A stretch of DNA of 64,000 nt. Origin: Lytechinus variegatus. Taxonomy: Eukaryota > Echinodermata > Echinoidea > Temnopleuroida > Toxopneustidae. The stretch spans positions 33,207,292 to 33,271,291 of the forward strand of contig NC_054753.1 of assembly GCF_018143015.1 (NCBI RefSeq). Reading direction: 5' to 3'. Positions 32,888 through 44,872 of this stretch are shown here, in pieces (positions within the stretch are counted from its first letter, which is position 1; every line of letters starts with the position of its first letter). The notes below the pieces were generated by a model. It saw only the letters and a program-made list of their open reading frames with translations, ran no database searches and had not been told where the DNA came from. A program made the position numbers and the translations under genes.

Positions 32888-33355
32888 GGGGGGCACTTTC
32901 ATTTACGAGTGGATACCATGCGCGACCATGGGGTCTCTACCCTTAACAAGTATTGGAAACAAAACGATACTCTTGGCAAATATTCCCTGAAATGAACCCC
33001 TAAACAAGTACAGGAATGTTTTATTATTACGGGTTCTTCGGTCGTCGGCTTTACCTTATTTGGCTTAGTACGACCCCACCTTCTACACCTCGCGCAAATC
33101 GGACTCTAAACACGAAGTGTTGGGGCAAAAAGGACATCCTTTATAAAACATTTTAATTTTGTTTTATCATCCCCGCAAATTCGACCCTAAACACGTAATT
33201 TTCCTAGCGAAATAGATACCGTTTTTTCCTTATTTTTTGTGTTTTTGACACCCTTATCACGTTACGTACGTAACGTGCCCTATCGTGAAAAGGACAACTT
33301 TTTACGTGTTTTTTGGTCGCGCATGGTATCCACTCGTCAATGTAAGTGGCCCCTC
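32888..33355. mobile_element. MITE-like element with 40-bp inverted ends
   Basis: The ends are GGGCACTTTCATTTACGAGT and, continuing, GGATACCATGCGCGACCA on the left, with TGGTCGCGCATGGTATCCAC and TCGTCAATGTAAGTGGCCCC on the right. There is no coding content. The perfect 20-bp palindrome CACGTTACGTACGTAACGTG is at 33258-33277. The element appears to sit between ORF1 and ORF2 of a decayed LINE. Confidence 0.75.
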
Positions 33356-33685
33356 GGGCACTGTTACCTCTCTCGGGGGCTTACCTTTTAACTGTAACTT
33401 GAAAATTACTACACCCTTTTTCTGACTTATTTTCCTAGTTTCTTTTATCATTCTTTTCTTTCCGCTTTTTTTTCTAACTTATGTCTCGTTGTATATTTAT
33501 AATGTCATTATGTGCCCTTGCACTTGCTTTTCTTGTATATACTATGTACATACCTTTATATATTCATCATATAGTTGTTAATGTGTCTGTGTGTGTGAGG
33601 TTGTCTGTGAATATGTGTAATGGTTGTCCTCAGATTTCCTTGTTTCATCTATCCTTGTTGATAATTTATTTTATTTGTATGGTTT

Positions 33686-36447
33686 GTGACGGATTTGGTT
33701 TATAAAAGGTTGTTTTGGTTTATTGTTTGCTTGTTGAAATCTCTCCTCATGGATGACGGATTTAATATTCCAGAACCGGTTATTAATGAGTGTAAATACA
33801 TAAACTGTGAAGATTTCCAATGTAATGGTGAAAACTTTTATGTTATGCATATTAATTCGAGAAGCCTTTTTAAAATATTTGAAGATTTAGCAGTCTTGTT
33901 ATCCTGTGTAAATCATTCTGTGATTGGTGTTTCAGTAACTTGGTTTACTCCATCCACAGAAGTAGCTATGTTTGATATTCCTGGATATTCACTTGTTCAA
34001 GTCTGTCGATCAAATAAAAAAGGTGGTGGTGTAGCATGTTATGTCAGAGAGGAGCTTGATTACAAATTACACAATGATTTATCAACGGCAAATACTTATT
34101 ATGAGTCTGTATTTATTTAATTGAATAATGCAAACAAAGAGTCAATTGTTGGTTGTGTGTATAGAGCCCCTGGTAATGATATTCGATCATTTTCTGATGA
34201 CTTTGACCAAGAAATGCAAAAATTGTGTAAAAAAAAGACATGTATGTTATGGGTGATTTTAACATTAACTTGTTAAATGTTGATACAGATGAAAAGGTAA
34301 GAGATTTTAATAATTTCATGTATTCATTTGACCTGTTTTCCCCAATCACTGAACTTACACACACGCATAACATCATCTTCAGCAACTTTAATGGATAATA
34401 TATATATACCAGTTGTGTTCAATATAATTTCTGTTCTGGAATATTTTGTTCTGATTTTTCTGATCATATGCCGATGTGTAGCATTAACAAAGGCAATGCC
34501 ATTACTTCTAGTGAAGCAAATAGAAAAGTGTTTAGACGTCTATTTACTGAAGCAAAAATGAATAACTTTAGACAAGATTTACTTAACACGGATTGGTCTA
34601 TTCTGTTTGATTTGTTTGACACCAATGTGACCTTTTTTCTAAGTTATATAGTGAACATTTCCCTTTAATCGAATGTAGTTGTAAGAATAAATGCAGGAAA
34701 CCATGGATCACTCCAGTTCTTCTAAAATCCATTCATAAAAAGCACAAGCTTTATTATGCATATAAAAAAAATAAAAATGAAATTAATCGGAAAAAGGTAT
34801 ATTGATTAAAAAATATATTGACAAGCCTTGTTCGTCAAAGTAAGAAAAATTATTATGATAATGATGTTCGAAAAATCAATATGATATGAGAAAGACTTGG
34901 TCCCATATTAATGAATTGCTGGAGAGGGGGAAGAAAATTCCACTCCCAAATGACATGCATCATAACGAATTATTGTTAAATTTGGATTTACATAAAGCAG
35001 AGTATTCAATAAATATTTTATTGATCTACGTTCTAAAAGAAGCAAGGAAAATCCCCCTGTTCAATCATCATACAGAGATTTTATGTCCGTCCAAAATCAC
35101 TCCTCATCCTTGTATTTTCGACCAACATCTGCTCATGAAATTTCTAATTTGGTTTCGACCTTAAAACCATCGAAGGCATGCGGGTCAGATGATATTTCTC
35201 CCAAGGTCATAAAAATTTTATTCAATGCATTGTTGATCCCTTATGCGATATCTTTAATAAGTCCTTGTTTCAGGTATTGTCCCTGACGAACTGAAAATAG
35301 CTAAAGTAGTCCCAGTATTTAAAAAGAATGATCGTAAAGGCATTGAAAATTATAGACCTATTACGTTGTTACCCATATTCTCAAAAATTCTTGAGAAAAT
35401 AGCGTAAAAAAGAATGGATGATTTTTTTCAACTTCATAACTTCATGATACCACAACAATTGGCTTTCGAAAGAATTACTCCACAAGTATTGGTGTCTTTA
35501 AATTAGTAAATACCATTATAAGTGCAATTGATAGTGGAAAATTTTGTATTGGTGTGTTTGTAGATTTATCGAAAACATTTGATATTATCGATCATGATAT
35601 ATTATTTGCAAGCTTGAGCATTATGGTGTTCTTGGGGTAGCCTTAAGTTGGTTTAAAAAATACTTAACGAATAGATGTCAGTATGTAATGATTAATGGAG
35701 TTAAATCACAATCTAAGGAGGTTAAATATGGTGAACCCCAAGGCTCGGTTCTGGGTCTCTTATTGTTCTTGATTCATGTTAATGACATTATAAATTCATC
35801 AATATTGTTTACTTACTCACTATTCGCATATGACATTTGCTTACTTTTCCATTGTTGTAATGTTGCATGGGGAAATACATACAGGAACCATTTAAACAAA
35901 CTGCTAGTTCTCAGAAGAAAGTTATGAGGCTCATAACATATTCGAATTACAGATGTCCAAGTATTCCTTTATTTCTGCAATTGAAGTTTTTGCCTCTTGA
36001 TGATTAAGTCTCCTTGAATTGTTTGATATTTATGTACAAATCACAATCCTCTCAAAACTGTTCATTTTTAAAAGATGCATTTGTTGTTAACTTAAATGTC
36101 CTTTTGTACAATACACGGCAGAAAAATCTTATCCACCAACAACTTGGTTGGTGGATAAGAACAAATACTGCTTTGAATTATTTTGTGATGTACAAAGAAT
36201 GGAATAAGTTACCACAAAGTTTTAGATCCAGTCAAACACTGCCCATATTTAAAAATTCATGTCGAAAATAGTTATTTGAAAGATTACAAAATATCTTCAT
36301 TTGATTCTTGATAAACCATAAGTGTGTTTGTGTTTGTATGTATGTATTTTCTTATATACTCTAGATTATCATTGTAAATATTTTCCATCTCATTATCTCA
36401 TCTCATCATTGTCATTGTAATGTACTTTATAAGGGCCCATTTCACAG
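33686..36447 (+). pseudogene. Decayed LINE ORF2 (endonuclease and RT)
   Basis: The endonuclease starts near 33750 (FYVMHINSRSLFKIFEDL) with GVSVTWF where GVSETWL is expected, so the catalytic Glu is Val. GGGVACYVREELDYKLHND follows. RT pieces in shifting frames include IENYRPITLLPIFSKILEK (near 35345), GVFVDLSKTFDIIDHDIL (near 35550), EPQGSVLGLLLF and FAYD in place of FADD. The C-terminal VMYKEWNKLPQSFRSSQ is near 36190. There are at least six frame breaks. The inverted repeat at 36128-36160 (ATCCACCAACAACTTGGTTGGTGGAT in part) lies near the end. It is a long-dead element, probably one unit with the ORF1 at 32400. Confidence 0.8.
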
Positions 36448-36719
36448 GCTGTGCTTATTTAACGTGCCATCATCAATATTGTTAATATTGTATATATAAT
36501 GTATTTCGTCCCAATATTTTTTTGGAATGTCATAAATGATTTTCTTTATCGTTATTGTATCAATGACATACAATCATGTAAATATGTATTTTTTCTTTTA
36601 CTGATTATTGCATGTCATTCTGCTGTATTTATCGTTTTTAATATTATGTTATTTTCACATTAAAGTGATATTTGCAGATCTAAAGCGTTGTTTTTACTTT
36701 TCAAACGTTCATTCCTTAG

Positions 36720-38096
36720 GTGGAAGACCTTGCCCAGCGCTGTGCTGACAAGAAAACAGAGCTGGAAAAGAACATTCAAAACATAGAAATACAACGTCAT
36801 GAGGTACACACTGCAGTACAGACACTATTAGATGATGTCAAGCAAGCCTACAGTATCAAGGCCAAACAGTTGGAAAAAAATCTTCGAAATCTCACGGAGC
36901 AACTTAATGCTTTAAAGCGAAGTTTTAATGACAACCTCAACGTCTTGAAGTCAAAAGATCGTCAGAGGATCAAGAGTATTTGTAGTTCAATTACTTTGGT
37001 AGATAATGGCAGACTGGGTCATCTTGAGACAGACACTCTATCTGCTCATATCTTGCTCTGTAAGGAACTAGATTCCATGCTGAAGGAGGCTACCGATCAC
37101 ACTTCTGCGGAAGCAATTAAGAAGAAAGCACAGGAGAAGAGGTTCAAACCAGCAGATGATACTCGCCTTGACCTCGGGAGCATCTCAGAATATACTTATC
37201 ATCCATCTACGGCAACCTTAAAGAAGAAATCACAGGAGAAGATGTTCAAACCAGCAGACGATACTTGTCTTGACCTCGGGAGCATCTCAGGATCAGATCC
37301 CAAGATGGAAGTCATTCAGTGCGTTGATCTACGGGAAGCGATTCACGGTATGGCACGGTACTCCCATAGCAGTGTCGCTATCGGGTATGGGTGGACTGCA
37401 CGAGGTATTGGTATCATTGATTCAAATGGTGGAAAGCAGTGGTATAGAAACAGACCCTTTAGTGACATGAAATGTTATGATCTGGTGTTGAAACGGGACG
37501 GGACGTTTTGCATGTCCACTGCTTCTACATCAGAAGCCTATATCTACTCTCACATTGGCTTCAGGAAAGCAACAATCCACGTGAGAGACAATGGACATTT
37601 TCTCAAAGTGAATAGAAGTCCATCAGATGAAATCATCATTACTAACTGTGGAAACCTAGTATATATCTATGACCCGACGGGATCCACTCTTAAACACACT
37701 GTTCAAACAAAGCACAGGACGTGGCAGGCATCTACCACCAGGACGGGTTTGATCGTCACGAGTTCATGTTTGGACGATCCAAGTGTGGTGACGGTCTATG
37801 GCAGGGATGGGAATGCTGGTGAGTCACTTCAAGCTCCACGGGGTGTCTACCTGTATGCTGCCGTGGATGAGCAGGACAGGGTGTATGTAGCGAGTGTTGA
37901 TATGGATAATAGTAGCGTCGTGATCAGGCTCTATGATCTTGATGGTGTGAACCTGAAGGAAAGAGTTGAGTTTCATCCACTTGATATGGAATCGGAAGGT
38001 TATCATTGTAATGAGTGTTACGTGGATTCTCTCTCCACAGACATGCTCGCCTTTGCTTGTAACAAGAAGTTATATTTTATCAAGGTATCACTGTAA
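36720..38096 (+). CDS. TRIM copy 2, exon 2: coiled coil and propeller-like tail
   Basis: The exon starts at the acceptor ATTCCTTAG with codon Val213 and has 458 codons to a TAA. The coiled coil at 223-310 matches copy 1. It is 36 residues longer than copy 1 because the linker is duplicated: KKKAQEKRFKPADDTRLDLG and KKKSQEKMFKPADDTCLDLG, separated by SISEYTYHPSTAT. The propeller-like blades are intact (IGIIDSNGGKQW, AYIYSHIGFRKATIH, LVYIYDPTGSTLKH, VVTVYGRDGNAGES, IRLYDLDGVNLKE). The frame is whole, so the gene could be expressed despite the 9-kb intron. Confidence 0.9.
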   Translation: MEDLAQRCADKKTELEKNIQNIEIQRHEVHTAVQTLLDDVKQAYSIKAKQLEKNLRNLTEQLNALKRSFNDNLNVLKSKDRQRIKSICSSITLVDNGRLGHLETDTLSAHILLCKELDSMLKEATDHTSAEAIKKKAQEKRFKPADDTRLDLGSISEYTYHPSTATLKKKSQEKMFKPADDTCLDLGSISGSDPKMEVIQCVDLREAIHGMARYSHSSVAIGYGWTARGIGIIDSNGGKQWYRNRPFSDMKCYDLVLKRDGTFCMSTASTSEAYIYSHIGFRKATIHVRDNGHFLKVNRSPSDEIIITNCGNLVYIYDPTGSTLKHTVQTKHRTWQASTTRTGLIVTSSCLDDPSVVTVYGRDGNAGESLQAPRGVYLYAAVDEQDRVYVASVDMDNSSVVIRLYDLDGVNLKERVEFHPLDMESEGYHCNECYVDSLSTDMLAFACNKKLYFIKVSL

Positions 38097-40950
38097 TCCA
38101 CGTTATATCACACCATGTAGTATTGAAACTGACGTGCTTTCACCCTGCTACAAATCCACTTTAACCATGTTAACACGTGTCGATATTCATTATTACATGT
38201 ATATTACTTACGATGTAATAACTTTTCCCAATGATCGACAAAATCAGTTAATGTGATATAGATACAATACAATTTAATTAGTATAAAATGTGTTTATTTT
38301 AAAGTAATAACATGTGTCTTAGCAAGAAACTGGATAAAACATGTAAATTTTAGAATTTAATACGACAATATTCGAGTTTTACAAGTGAAAAATAATATGA
38401 ATCAATTAATGAAGTATAAAAATTATACATTTTTCCACCAATTTTCCAAGTATTAAGTGTACCATTTCGTCTGCAAAAAAACACAGGCCTATCGTTCTTA
38501 TTATTGTAATTATCAAGTAATAGGAAAATTACTAACTTAAAAACAACAGTATTTATTGAAAATATTATAAAGTAATCAGCAAATGTGATTAAAAATAAAT
38601 CAAGAGATTTACTATCATACATATTAATGAAAATATTTACAGTGCATATGGGGCATAAACGAAAAATAATCAGAAAGACTACAATTTAAAGTATTTGACC
38701 ATTTTTCTTTCACATCATGCGAAATTTTCTTACCATGTCTATCGTAATTGCCTGTTCGCTATTTGCATAGCATTCAGTTAATTATCGTGGATGACGGAAA
38801 GATAAGTTGCTTCCTTTGGACCGTCTAGAAGTTTCTTGCATTTTATTTTCGAAAAAGGGAAAATACCAACCTCTGATAACAATTTATTTTGGGGGAGAGA
38901 AGAATATTTGCCAATAAAAACTTATATTTTTGAAAGGGATTGTTTCAGAGTAGTCTTGAAAATATTCAATTTCGATTTCCTTTCTTCTGAGAATATATTT
39001 TTTTCTTTCTTGAATTTGTCACAAGTCCTTCTGAAAACGAATGGAAGCAATGCGATAATAATTCGTATATTAGTGAACAAGTGGATATATGAATGGATAA
39101 TCTACATTCATTTGCCAATACATGCGTGTAAATATAAACTTTATCTCATTCATTGTATACTTGATATTGCATATAGAAATGAATTGTAATACAGTGTAAA
39201 GTGTAATTACGAGTCTTGCATTATCTTTATATTATGGTGAAGAGGTTATCTAAGAATTATGAGCGAAAATTCATACAGATAGATTTCAATATCTTTAATT
39301 TCAGATCAAGTAAACAATTGCCATTCGACTTGTATACTCAAGTTTTTATTGCCCGGTGTTCTCTCTCCACCTTCAAGTGTATAACCATGATTACTTTAAA
39401 TCCTAGTATTTGACACCCATTTAGTAGTTCTTAAAGAACATTCCTGCAATCATTCCCAATTTGCACCTAACAAATTGGTGTAAAAAGAATAACAAAACTA
39501 CACTACGCCTTATTTCATAATTCAAAATGGAAATTTAATCAAGTAAAGATAGAAAATTATAAAAAAAATCGATCTAGAAAACAAAAAAATAACAACTAAC
39601 TTTTTTAGTACAAGCGCCAAACTACAAAATTGTGTTCGACCCGATTTTGGGATCATAAATACAGCCCTTCATAAAAAAAACGTTCTAAAAAACTTTTTAC
39701 GCAATAATTCTAGAGACCAAAGTATCACCATACAGCTATTGTATCACCTTACCAAGTCTTTGTTGATTTGTGGTTGTTTTCCTTTAATAACATTTCACTG
39801 TAATTTGAATTCAATCTATAAATGATTTATTTTTTAGAAATGCATGTTATCGAGCTACTGCTCTATCAGAGGTTAGTCTCTGAAATTATCTTGTGTATAG
39901 TTATGGCCTATGTTTAGAACGACTCTGTTTATCCAAGGGGAAAGAGTATTTCAAAAGTAAATTTATTACAAATTTAAAGATTTATAATTTCGGTAAGGTT
40001 TGTATTATTTTATAATATATGTTTTCTGATGCCATGACTGCATAACTATTAGTGACTATGCGTAGCTATGAGATGAATTTATTTTGAATGAAAAACCAGT
40101 GACGTCAGGGCCCCGTAACACAAATTTGAAACAACAATTCTGATTGGTTCCTATTCAGTCTAGTGAACAAAATACGCATGCAACGACGATCTTGATAGGC
40201 TATTACATTTATGATATCTCGCCTAGTTAGTTCAACCTAAAAAAAGAGCAAATGGGCGTCATGTTTGAAATGTACTTCTGGGGCCTGTTATACGAACCTT
40301 AACAACCATCTTAGATGAATATCTCTACGATTGATTGAATTGACTACAATGTACAATTTAATCATGAATACCAAGCGTGCGATCATCGCTAACCTTTGTG
40401 TTACGGGACCATTGTAGACTTATATATTGTATAAATGGGAATGGTATATAAGCATCGTTTACTACCAACTATACAGTATGAAAATATAGAAAAATATATG
40501 ATTTCTTAATATGGTGACTATAGAATAAATATCTTGTTTTATACTTAAATCAAGAATCACCATTACAGATGAAAGGGGCCTTATCATTTTATTACATTAT
40601 ACATAGGCTACATTTTGATATTCGATTGTTTTATTATCTTATATGTATTAAAATACATTGAGCAAAGCAAAAGAGAAAACAAAAAGGGTATCCGATTATT
40701 TTATGAGATATATAAATGATGAAGATAGAAAACGACGGAAACTTATTCCGAGAGTTTGCTATCTAACACGACCCATGCATATTTGATTAGAATTGAAGTA
40801 TATCGAACACATAACTATTATTCCTTTTGAATTGAATCTATGGATTTCTCTTTTCATTAAATTGTAAATATGAAAACATTGAATCGAGTCTGTTCAAATT
40901 TTGACTGAAAACTAACTACATAGGGCGCTTGAAAAACGAAGAGAGGTTTG
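38097..40950. other. Long AT-rich spacer, no gene
   Basis: Homology to the copy 1 3' flank fades within about 35 bp of the stop codon. Beyond that I find no frame, repeat pair or RNA gene I can support. All frames here are short and compositionally AT-driven. Confidence 0.55.
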
Positions 40951-40953
40951 GGG

Positions 40954-41244
40954 TACACTGTTAAAAAAACCCTGATTTTTACAGAAAAAGAAGATTTTGC
41001 AGAAAGCAATAACAGTATCATTCTGTTAATTCATAAAACATGATTTTTTCTGCAATTTAACAGAACAGGTCTGTTTAAAAAGGGGAAAATGTGTTTCATT
41101 TAATTAAATTCTAAAGTTACCAAAACCAACTTCCTGTAATTATACATGATGTAATGCAATATTAAGCAAAAAGATTACAGGTGTTCTCGATAATCTGCTG
41201 CAAGAACTTCTTTTATTTTTAAGGATAAATTTTCTAACAGTGTA
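40954..41244. mobile_element. Small inverted-repeat element, TACACTGTTA ends
   Basis: TACACTGTTAAAAAAACCCT starts it, and CTAACAGTGTA ends it at 41244. The inner parts contain several AACAG/CTGTT words (TTCTGTTAATTC, AATTTAACAGAACAGG). It has no coding content. The GA-rich tract 41250-41400 follows directly. Confidence 0.6.
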
Positions 41245-41439
41245 GTCGATGAGAGAGAGAGATAGGGGGGGGGGGTTCAAAGAAAGGGAGAAAAGGAAGA
41301 AAGAGTTAAAGAAAGGAACAAAGATGGAGAGAAAGAAAAATGTAAAAAAATAGGGGGAAAGATGAAAAGAAGAGAAAGAAACACGGGCATAAATCCGTGT
41401 TGATGGGTGGGGGATGACTGAAATATTTTGGCATTATTT

Positions 41440-41537
41440 TGTGTCCGACCGATAAAATTGGTCAAAAGCAACCAAATTATTGGTTCAAATTGACCAAAAT
41501 TTTGGTTGATATTGAACAATTTTATCGGTCGGACACA
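41440..41537. mobile_element. 98-bp near-perfect palindromic element
   Basis: TGTGTCCGACCGATAAAATTG-type arms of 21 bp (41440-41460) pair with 41517-41537. Inner TTGGTTCAAATTGACCAAAA and TTTTGGTTGATATTGAAC extend the fold. The flank downstream (ATTGGTCATTTTGACCAATC, 41551-41570) is a further hairpin of the same word set. Confidence 0.65.
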
Positions 41538-41621
41538 TATTAACAAACAGATTGGTCATTTTGACCAATCCTTTTTAAGAGTGTATGCAAGGAATTTACA
41601 TTTACTAATTTAGTATGTCCA

Positions 41622-42671
41622 CACTGGCGTTCCGTGGGTCACGGCATTGTGGGGGCACCAGCAATTTTTTTAATCACTGAGTGAGAGCGCAAGCTGATAT
41701 TTTTTATATTCATACCTAAAAAGGGACATTATAATCAAATTTATGTAATCATTATAGGTACATGTCTTGCTAAACAATGCGAGCGCGAAGCGCGAGCTGA
41801 AATTTTCGTTTATTATGACCACAAACAGCGAGATTTTAAGGAATATATTTTAGGAATCCATTAAAAGTATGCATATCTCACCATTGTCATCTAATGCGAG
41901 TGCCAAGCGCTTGCTGATTTTATTAGAATTACATCTGAACACATGAAACACTCTTTGTAGTCATTGCAATCATGATTATCATACGCAATTCACCAATTAA
42001 ATATTGCGAGCGCCAAGCGCGAGCTGAAAATTTAGATAATTCAGACCTGAAGTGGGGCATTGTAAGGTTTCTTTGTAGGAATTAACTAGGACCATATAGG
42101 TATTTCATTAACCAAATGATGCGAGCGCGAAGCGCGAGCTGAATTTTTTTTTTATATTCAGATCAGAAGAGGGGACATTTTAAGGACTGATTTTAGGAAT
42201 TCACGAAGAGCAGACATATCTCACCAATCCACTAATGCGATCGTAATCACGGACAGGGAATGTTTACATACGGAGACCTTAACATGGGGCAATCACTTTT
42301 TGAGTCATGTAAAAGAAGCATATGTCAATATTTGATAACTCAAGTGCTAGAAAATATATTTGGTTTATATTGACTTGAAAACGTGATGTTTTAGTACAAC
42401 AGGATTATATATCTTGTTAAACAGACAATGCGAGCACCAGGAACAATGAAGACGTAGGCCCTGGGCAAATTATGTTTCATAAAGTTATGATAAAAATGTT
42501 TCTTATGTAATGTAACAGAAATAATTATAATATAACATTATAATGAATTGTATTTTCTTCTTTCCCACTACATTTCTCTTCCTTTCTCCCTTATTTCTCC
42601 TTTTCTCCATTTTTTTTTTTTGGGGGGGGGGGGCATGTGCCCCCCATTCTCCCCCGGTAGTTACGCCACTG
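41622..42671. mobile_element. hAT-like element carrying a 115-bp repeat array
   Basis: The 8-bp direct duplication TATGTCCA (41614-41621 and 42672-42679) flanks inverted ends CACTGGCGTTCCGTGGG and CAGTGGCGTAACTACCGG (the latter read inward from 42671). This pattern is that of hAT transposons. The interior is not a transposase. It is about six diverged 110-117-bp units, each with the near-palindrome GCGAGCGCGAAGCGCGAGC or a variant, at about 41683, 41779, 41896, 42006, 42121 and 42235. A T and G run precedes the right end. Confidence 0.8.
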
Positions 42672-42984
42672 TATGTCCATATGGCAAATACCCCTCCGAT
42701 ATTGTTATCTTTTTTACCCCATGATGGTTTAATGGTTTTATTAGAGATTACATTCAAAATGTTTTGACATTCCATCTTAATCCCTCCCCCCAAAACCCCA
42801 ACATTGATGAATTGGAAGAAACGGGGGTTTCTCTTCAATGTTATAATAAGGACAAAAGTATTTCGTTTGCAAATGGTGAACTGGCTCTTTATTTGCATTT
42901 TATGATCCAATGATATTGTTTTATTTGTTAAGCGGTATTTTAGGAAGAATTTCACCAACAAAACAATTATCTCTTGTGATTTTT
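42672..42984. other. Spacer between hAT-like element and LINE
   Basis: No feature recognised. The antisense frame running through 42921-43454 is a shadow of the LINE RT on the other strand. Confidence 0.5.
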
Positions 42985-44757
42985 TTTTTCATTTCTTCCG
43001 TAATATATGATATGAAGAATACATGGACATGATGGAAGATTATCAATAATGTACTGAACAAAAAGAAAAAAAATCTACAATCACAATAATTAAAGTCAAA
43101 CAATACTATCACAGACGACACTAACATAATCACGGGAGAGTTCAATTTGTATTTTTCAAATGTTGGCAACAACTTGGCTAAAAATATACCTCGAGCTAAC
43201 AAATCATTTTCCGATTTCCTCGATGACCCTAACCCAAATTCTATGTTTTTTAATCCTACTAATTCAATGGAAATAATAAATATAGTTCGCAATCTACAGA
43301 ATAAGAAAAGTCCGGGGTACGATGGCATACCTAACTTTCTACTAAAAAAAATTATTGCAGCCATCGTTGACCCATTGGTACATATCTTTAACACCTCTCT
43401 TAGCACTGGACGGGTCCCCAATAAAATGAAAATCTCCAAAGTCATCGTTTCCAACTATCGTCCGATATCCTTACTAACCTCATTATCTAAAATTCTAGAA
43501 AAACTTGTCCATACCAGAACAAGTGCTTTTTTCAAATTACACAACATTTTTTCAAACTCCCAATTTGGATTCCGTGAAAACCATAGTACTTCCCATGCAA
43601 TTTTGTCATTTATTAATAAGGTCACCACTTCCATCGATAATAGTTGTCATACTGTTGGTATTTTCCTGGACTTCTCCAAGGCCTTCGACACTATAAACCA
43701 TGAAATTCTTCTTCATAAACTACGTCATTATGGAGTTAGAGGGAAGGCCTTGGAGTGGTTCAGGAGCTACCTCACTGACAGGACCCAATTTGTATCAGTA
43801 AATAATAGCATTTCATCTACTCTTCCAATTACGTGCGGTGTCCCCCAGGGTAGCCAACTAGGCCCACTTCTTTTTATTACTTATATCAATGATATTAAAA
43901 ATACATCAGATTTGCTTTCATTTATACTTTTTGCTGACGACTCCAATATTTTTTTTCCCATGATGATATTAACCAACTCGTTAGAATCGTAAATTATGAA
44001 CTAACAAATGTTACAGATTGGATCAAGGCCAACAAACTTTCACTTAATCACCAGAAGACAAACTACATGCTTTTTCAGTTTGCAAACTGAAAAAAATGTT
44101 AATTTTGCAATACTCGTTGCAAGCAGGTCATGCCGAATAACTGTTTTTTTTTCTTTCTTTATATTCTCGGCGTTTATGTATATGTGTATTGTATGCTTTC
44201 ATATTATATACATATACATGTATAATTTGTTATTACTTTTTTTTTTTTAAATCGCAATTAGCCAAAGTACCTGCTCCTGCTGCCCGCTTTCTTTCTACGT
44301 CATGTACACTGCACTTCTCTGTCCCTCCCCTCTTCTTCCCCTAACCCTTCCCCCCCCTTCCTCCCTAATGCTATAAAACAAAATATTTTTTGCATGATCC
44401 ACCTGTTACTTTTTTTTTCGTAAAGTGCACCAAAATTGTTTGTATTTATTTGTAAACAAAAGCTCTATATATCATTACGACCCAGTGTTTTTTGTGTGTA
44501 ATGAAACTAAGTTTATTTAGGGTCTTGCCTTTTGTACAAGCTTTGCTTTTTTCGGCAAGACCCTCCGTTTTACTTTCAAATACAAATGTCATATTAGGGT
44601 TTTTTTATTTGTTTAATTGTGTTCCTTAAGTCTAAGATTATGTTCTATATATTTTATTATGTTTTGCAGTATTTTCAACCTTGTCATGTTATATTTATCA
44701 TTCTTATGTTGTGAAACGGAAATCAATAAAATAAAATCAAAATCAAATCAAAATAAG
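42985..44757 (+). mobile_element. 5'-truncated LINE related to 2563-6150
   Basis: Coding sequence starts in the region before RT (NTWTWWKIINNVL) and covers the RT core: NLQNKKSPGYDGIPNFLLKK, SNYRPISLLTSLSKILEK, FLDFSKAFDTINHEIL, GVPQGSQLGPLLF and FILFADDSNIF. The main frame (43147-43992) lacks the segment between KMKISK and SNYRP (about seven residues, including KKGD) and then shifts near 43960. After KTNYMLF the last 170 or so codons are deleted, and a 24-bp palindrome lies at the junction (44071-44094). The 3' UTR carries the hairpin at 44519-44564 and ends in AATCAAAATC repeats near 44750. Confidence 0.87.
44519..44564 (+). other. LINE 3' UTR stem-loop
   Basis: AGGGTCTTGCC (44519-44529) pairs perfectly with GGCAAGACCCT (44554-44564). 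The loop holds TACAAGCTTTGCTTTTT, nearly identical to the loop at 2765-2808 although the stem sequence is different. Confidence 0.7.
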
Positions 44758-44872
44758 AAGTGTGTGTGTGTGTGTGTGGGGGGGGGGGGTGTATGTACAG
44801 GCCATTTCCCCCCCTCCTCGAAAAGTGTGTGGGGGATATATCCCCCCATCCCCGCGGGATTTACGCCAGTGG
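44757..44872. mobile_element. hAT-like element end (partial)
   Basis: Read inward from the right, CACTGGCGTAAATCCCGCGG resembles the ends of the element at 41622. The rest is a TG microsatellite (44760-44779), a G run and two inverted CCCCC/GGGGG blocks around GGGGGATATATCCCCC. A matching left end and target duplication are not visible, so the fragment is incomplete or fused to the LINE tail. Confidence 0.45.

Larger units (their letters stand above)
27662..36719 (+). other. Intron 1 of TRIM copy 2, expanded by insertions
   Basis: The intron is 9.06 kb against 2.27 kb in copy 1, with the same phase-0 borders. Paralogous sequence is recognisable at 27662-28320, 30865-31498 and 36448-36719. 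The difference is one LINE (28321-30864) and a block (31500-36447) holding three small elements and a decayed LINE. Long G runs lie at 27787-27801. Confidence 0.85.

Noticed and set aside
42921-43454. 177-residue minus-strand frame
   Set aside because: It is antisense to the RT of the plus-strand LINE at 42985, which has recognisable motifs.
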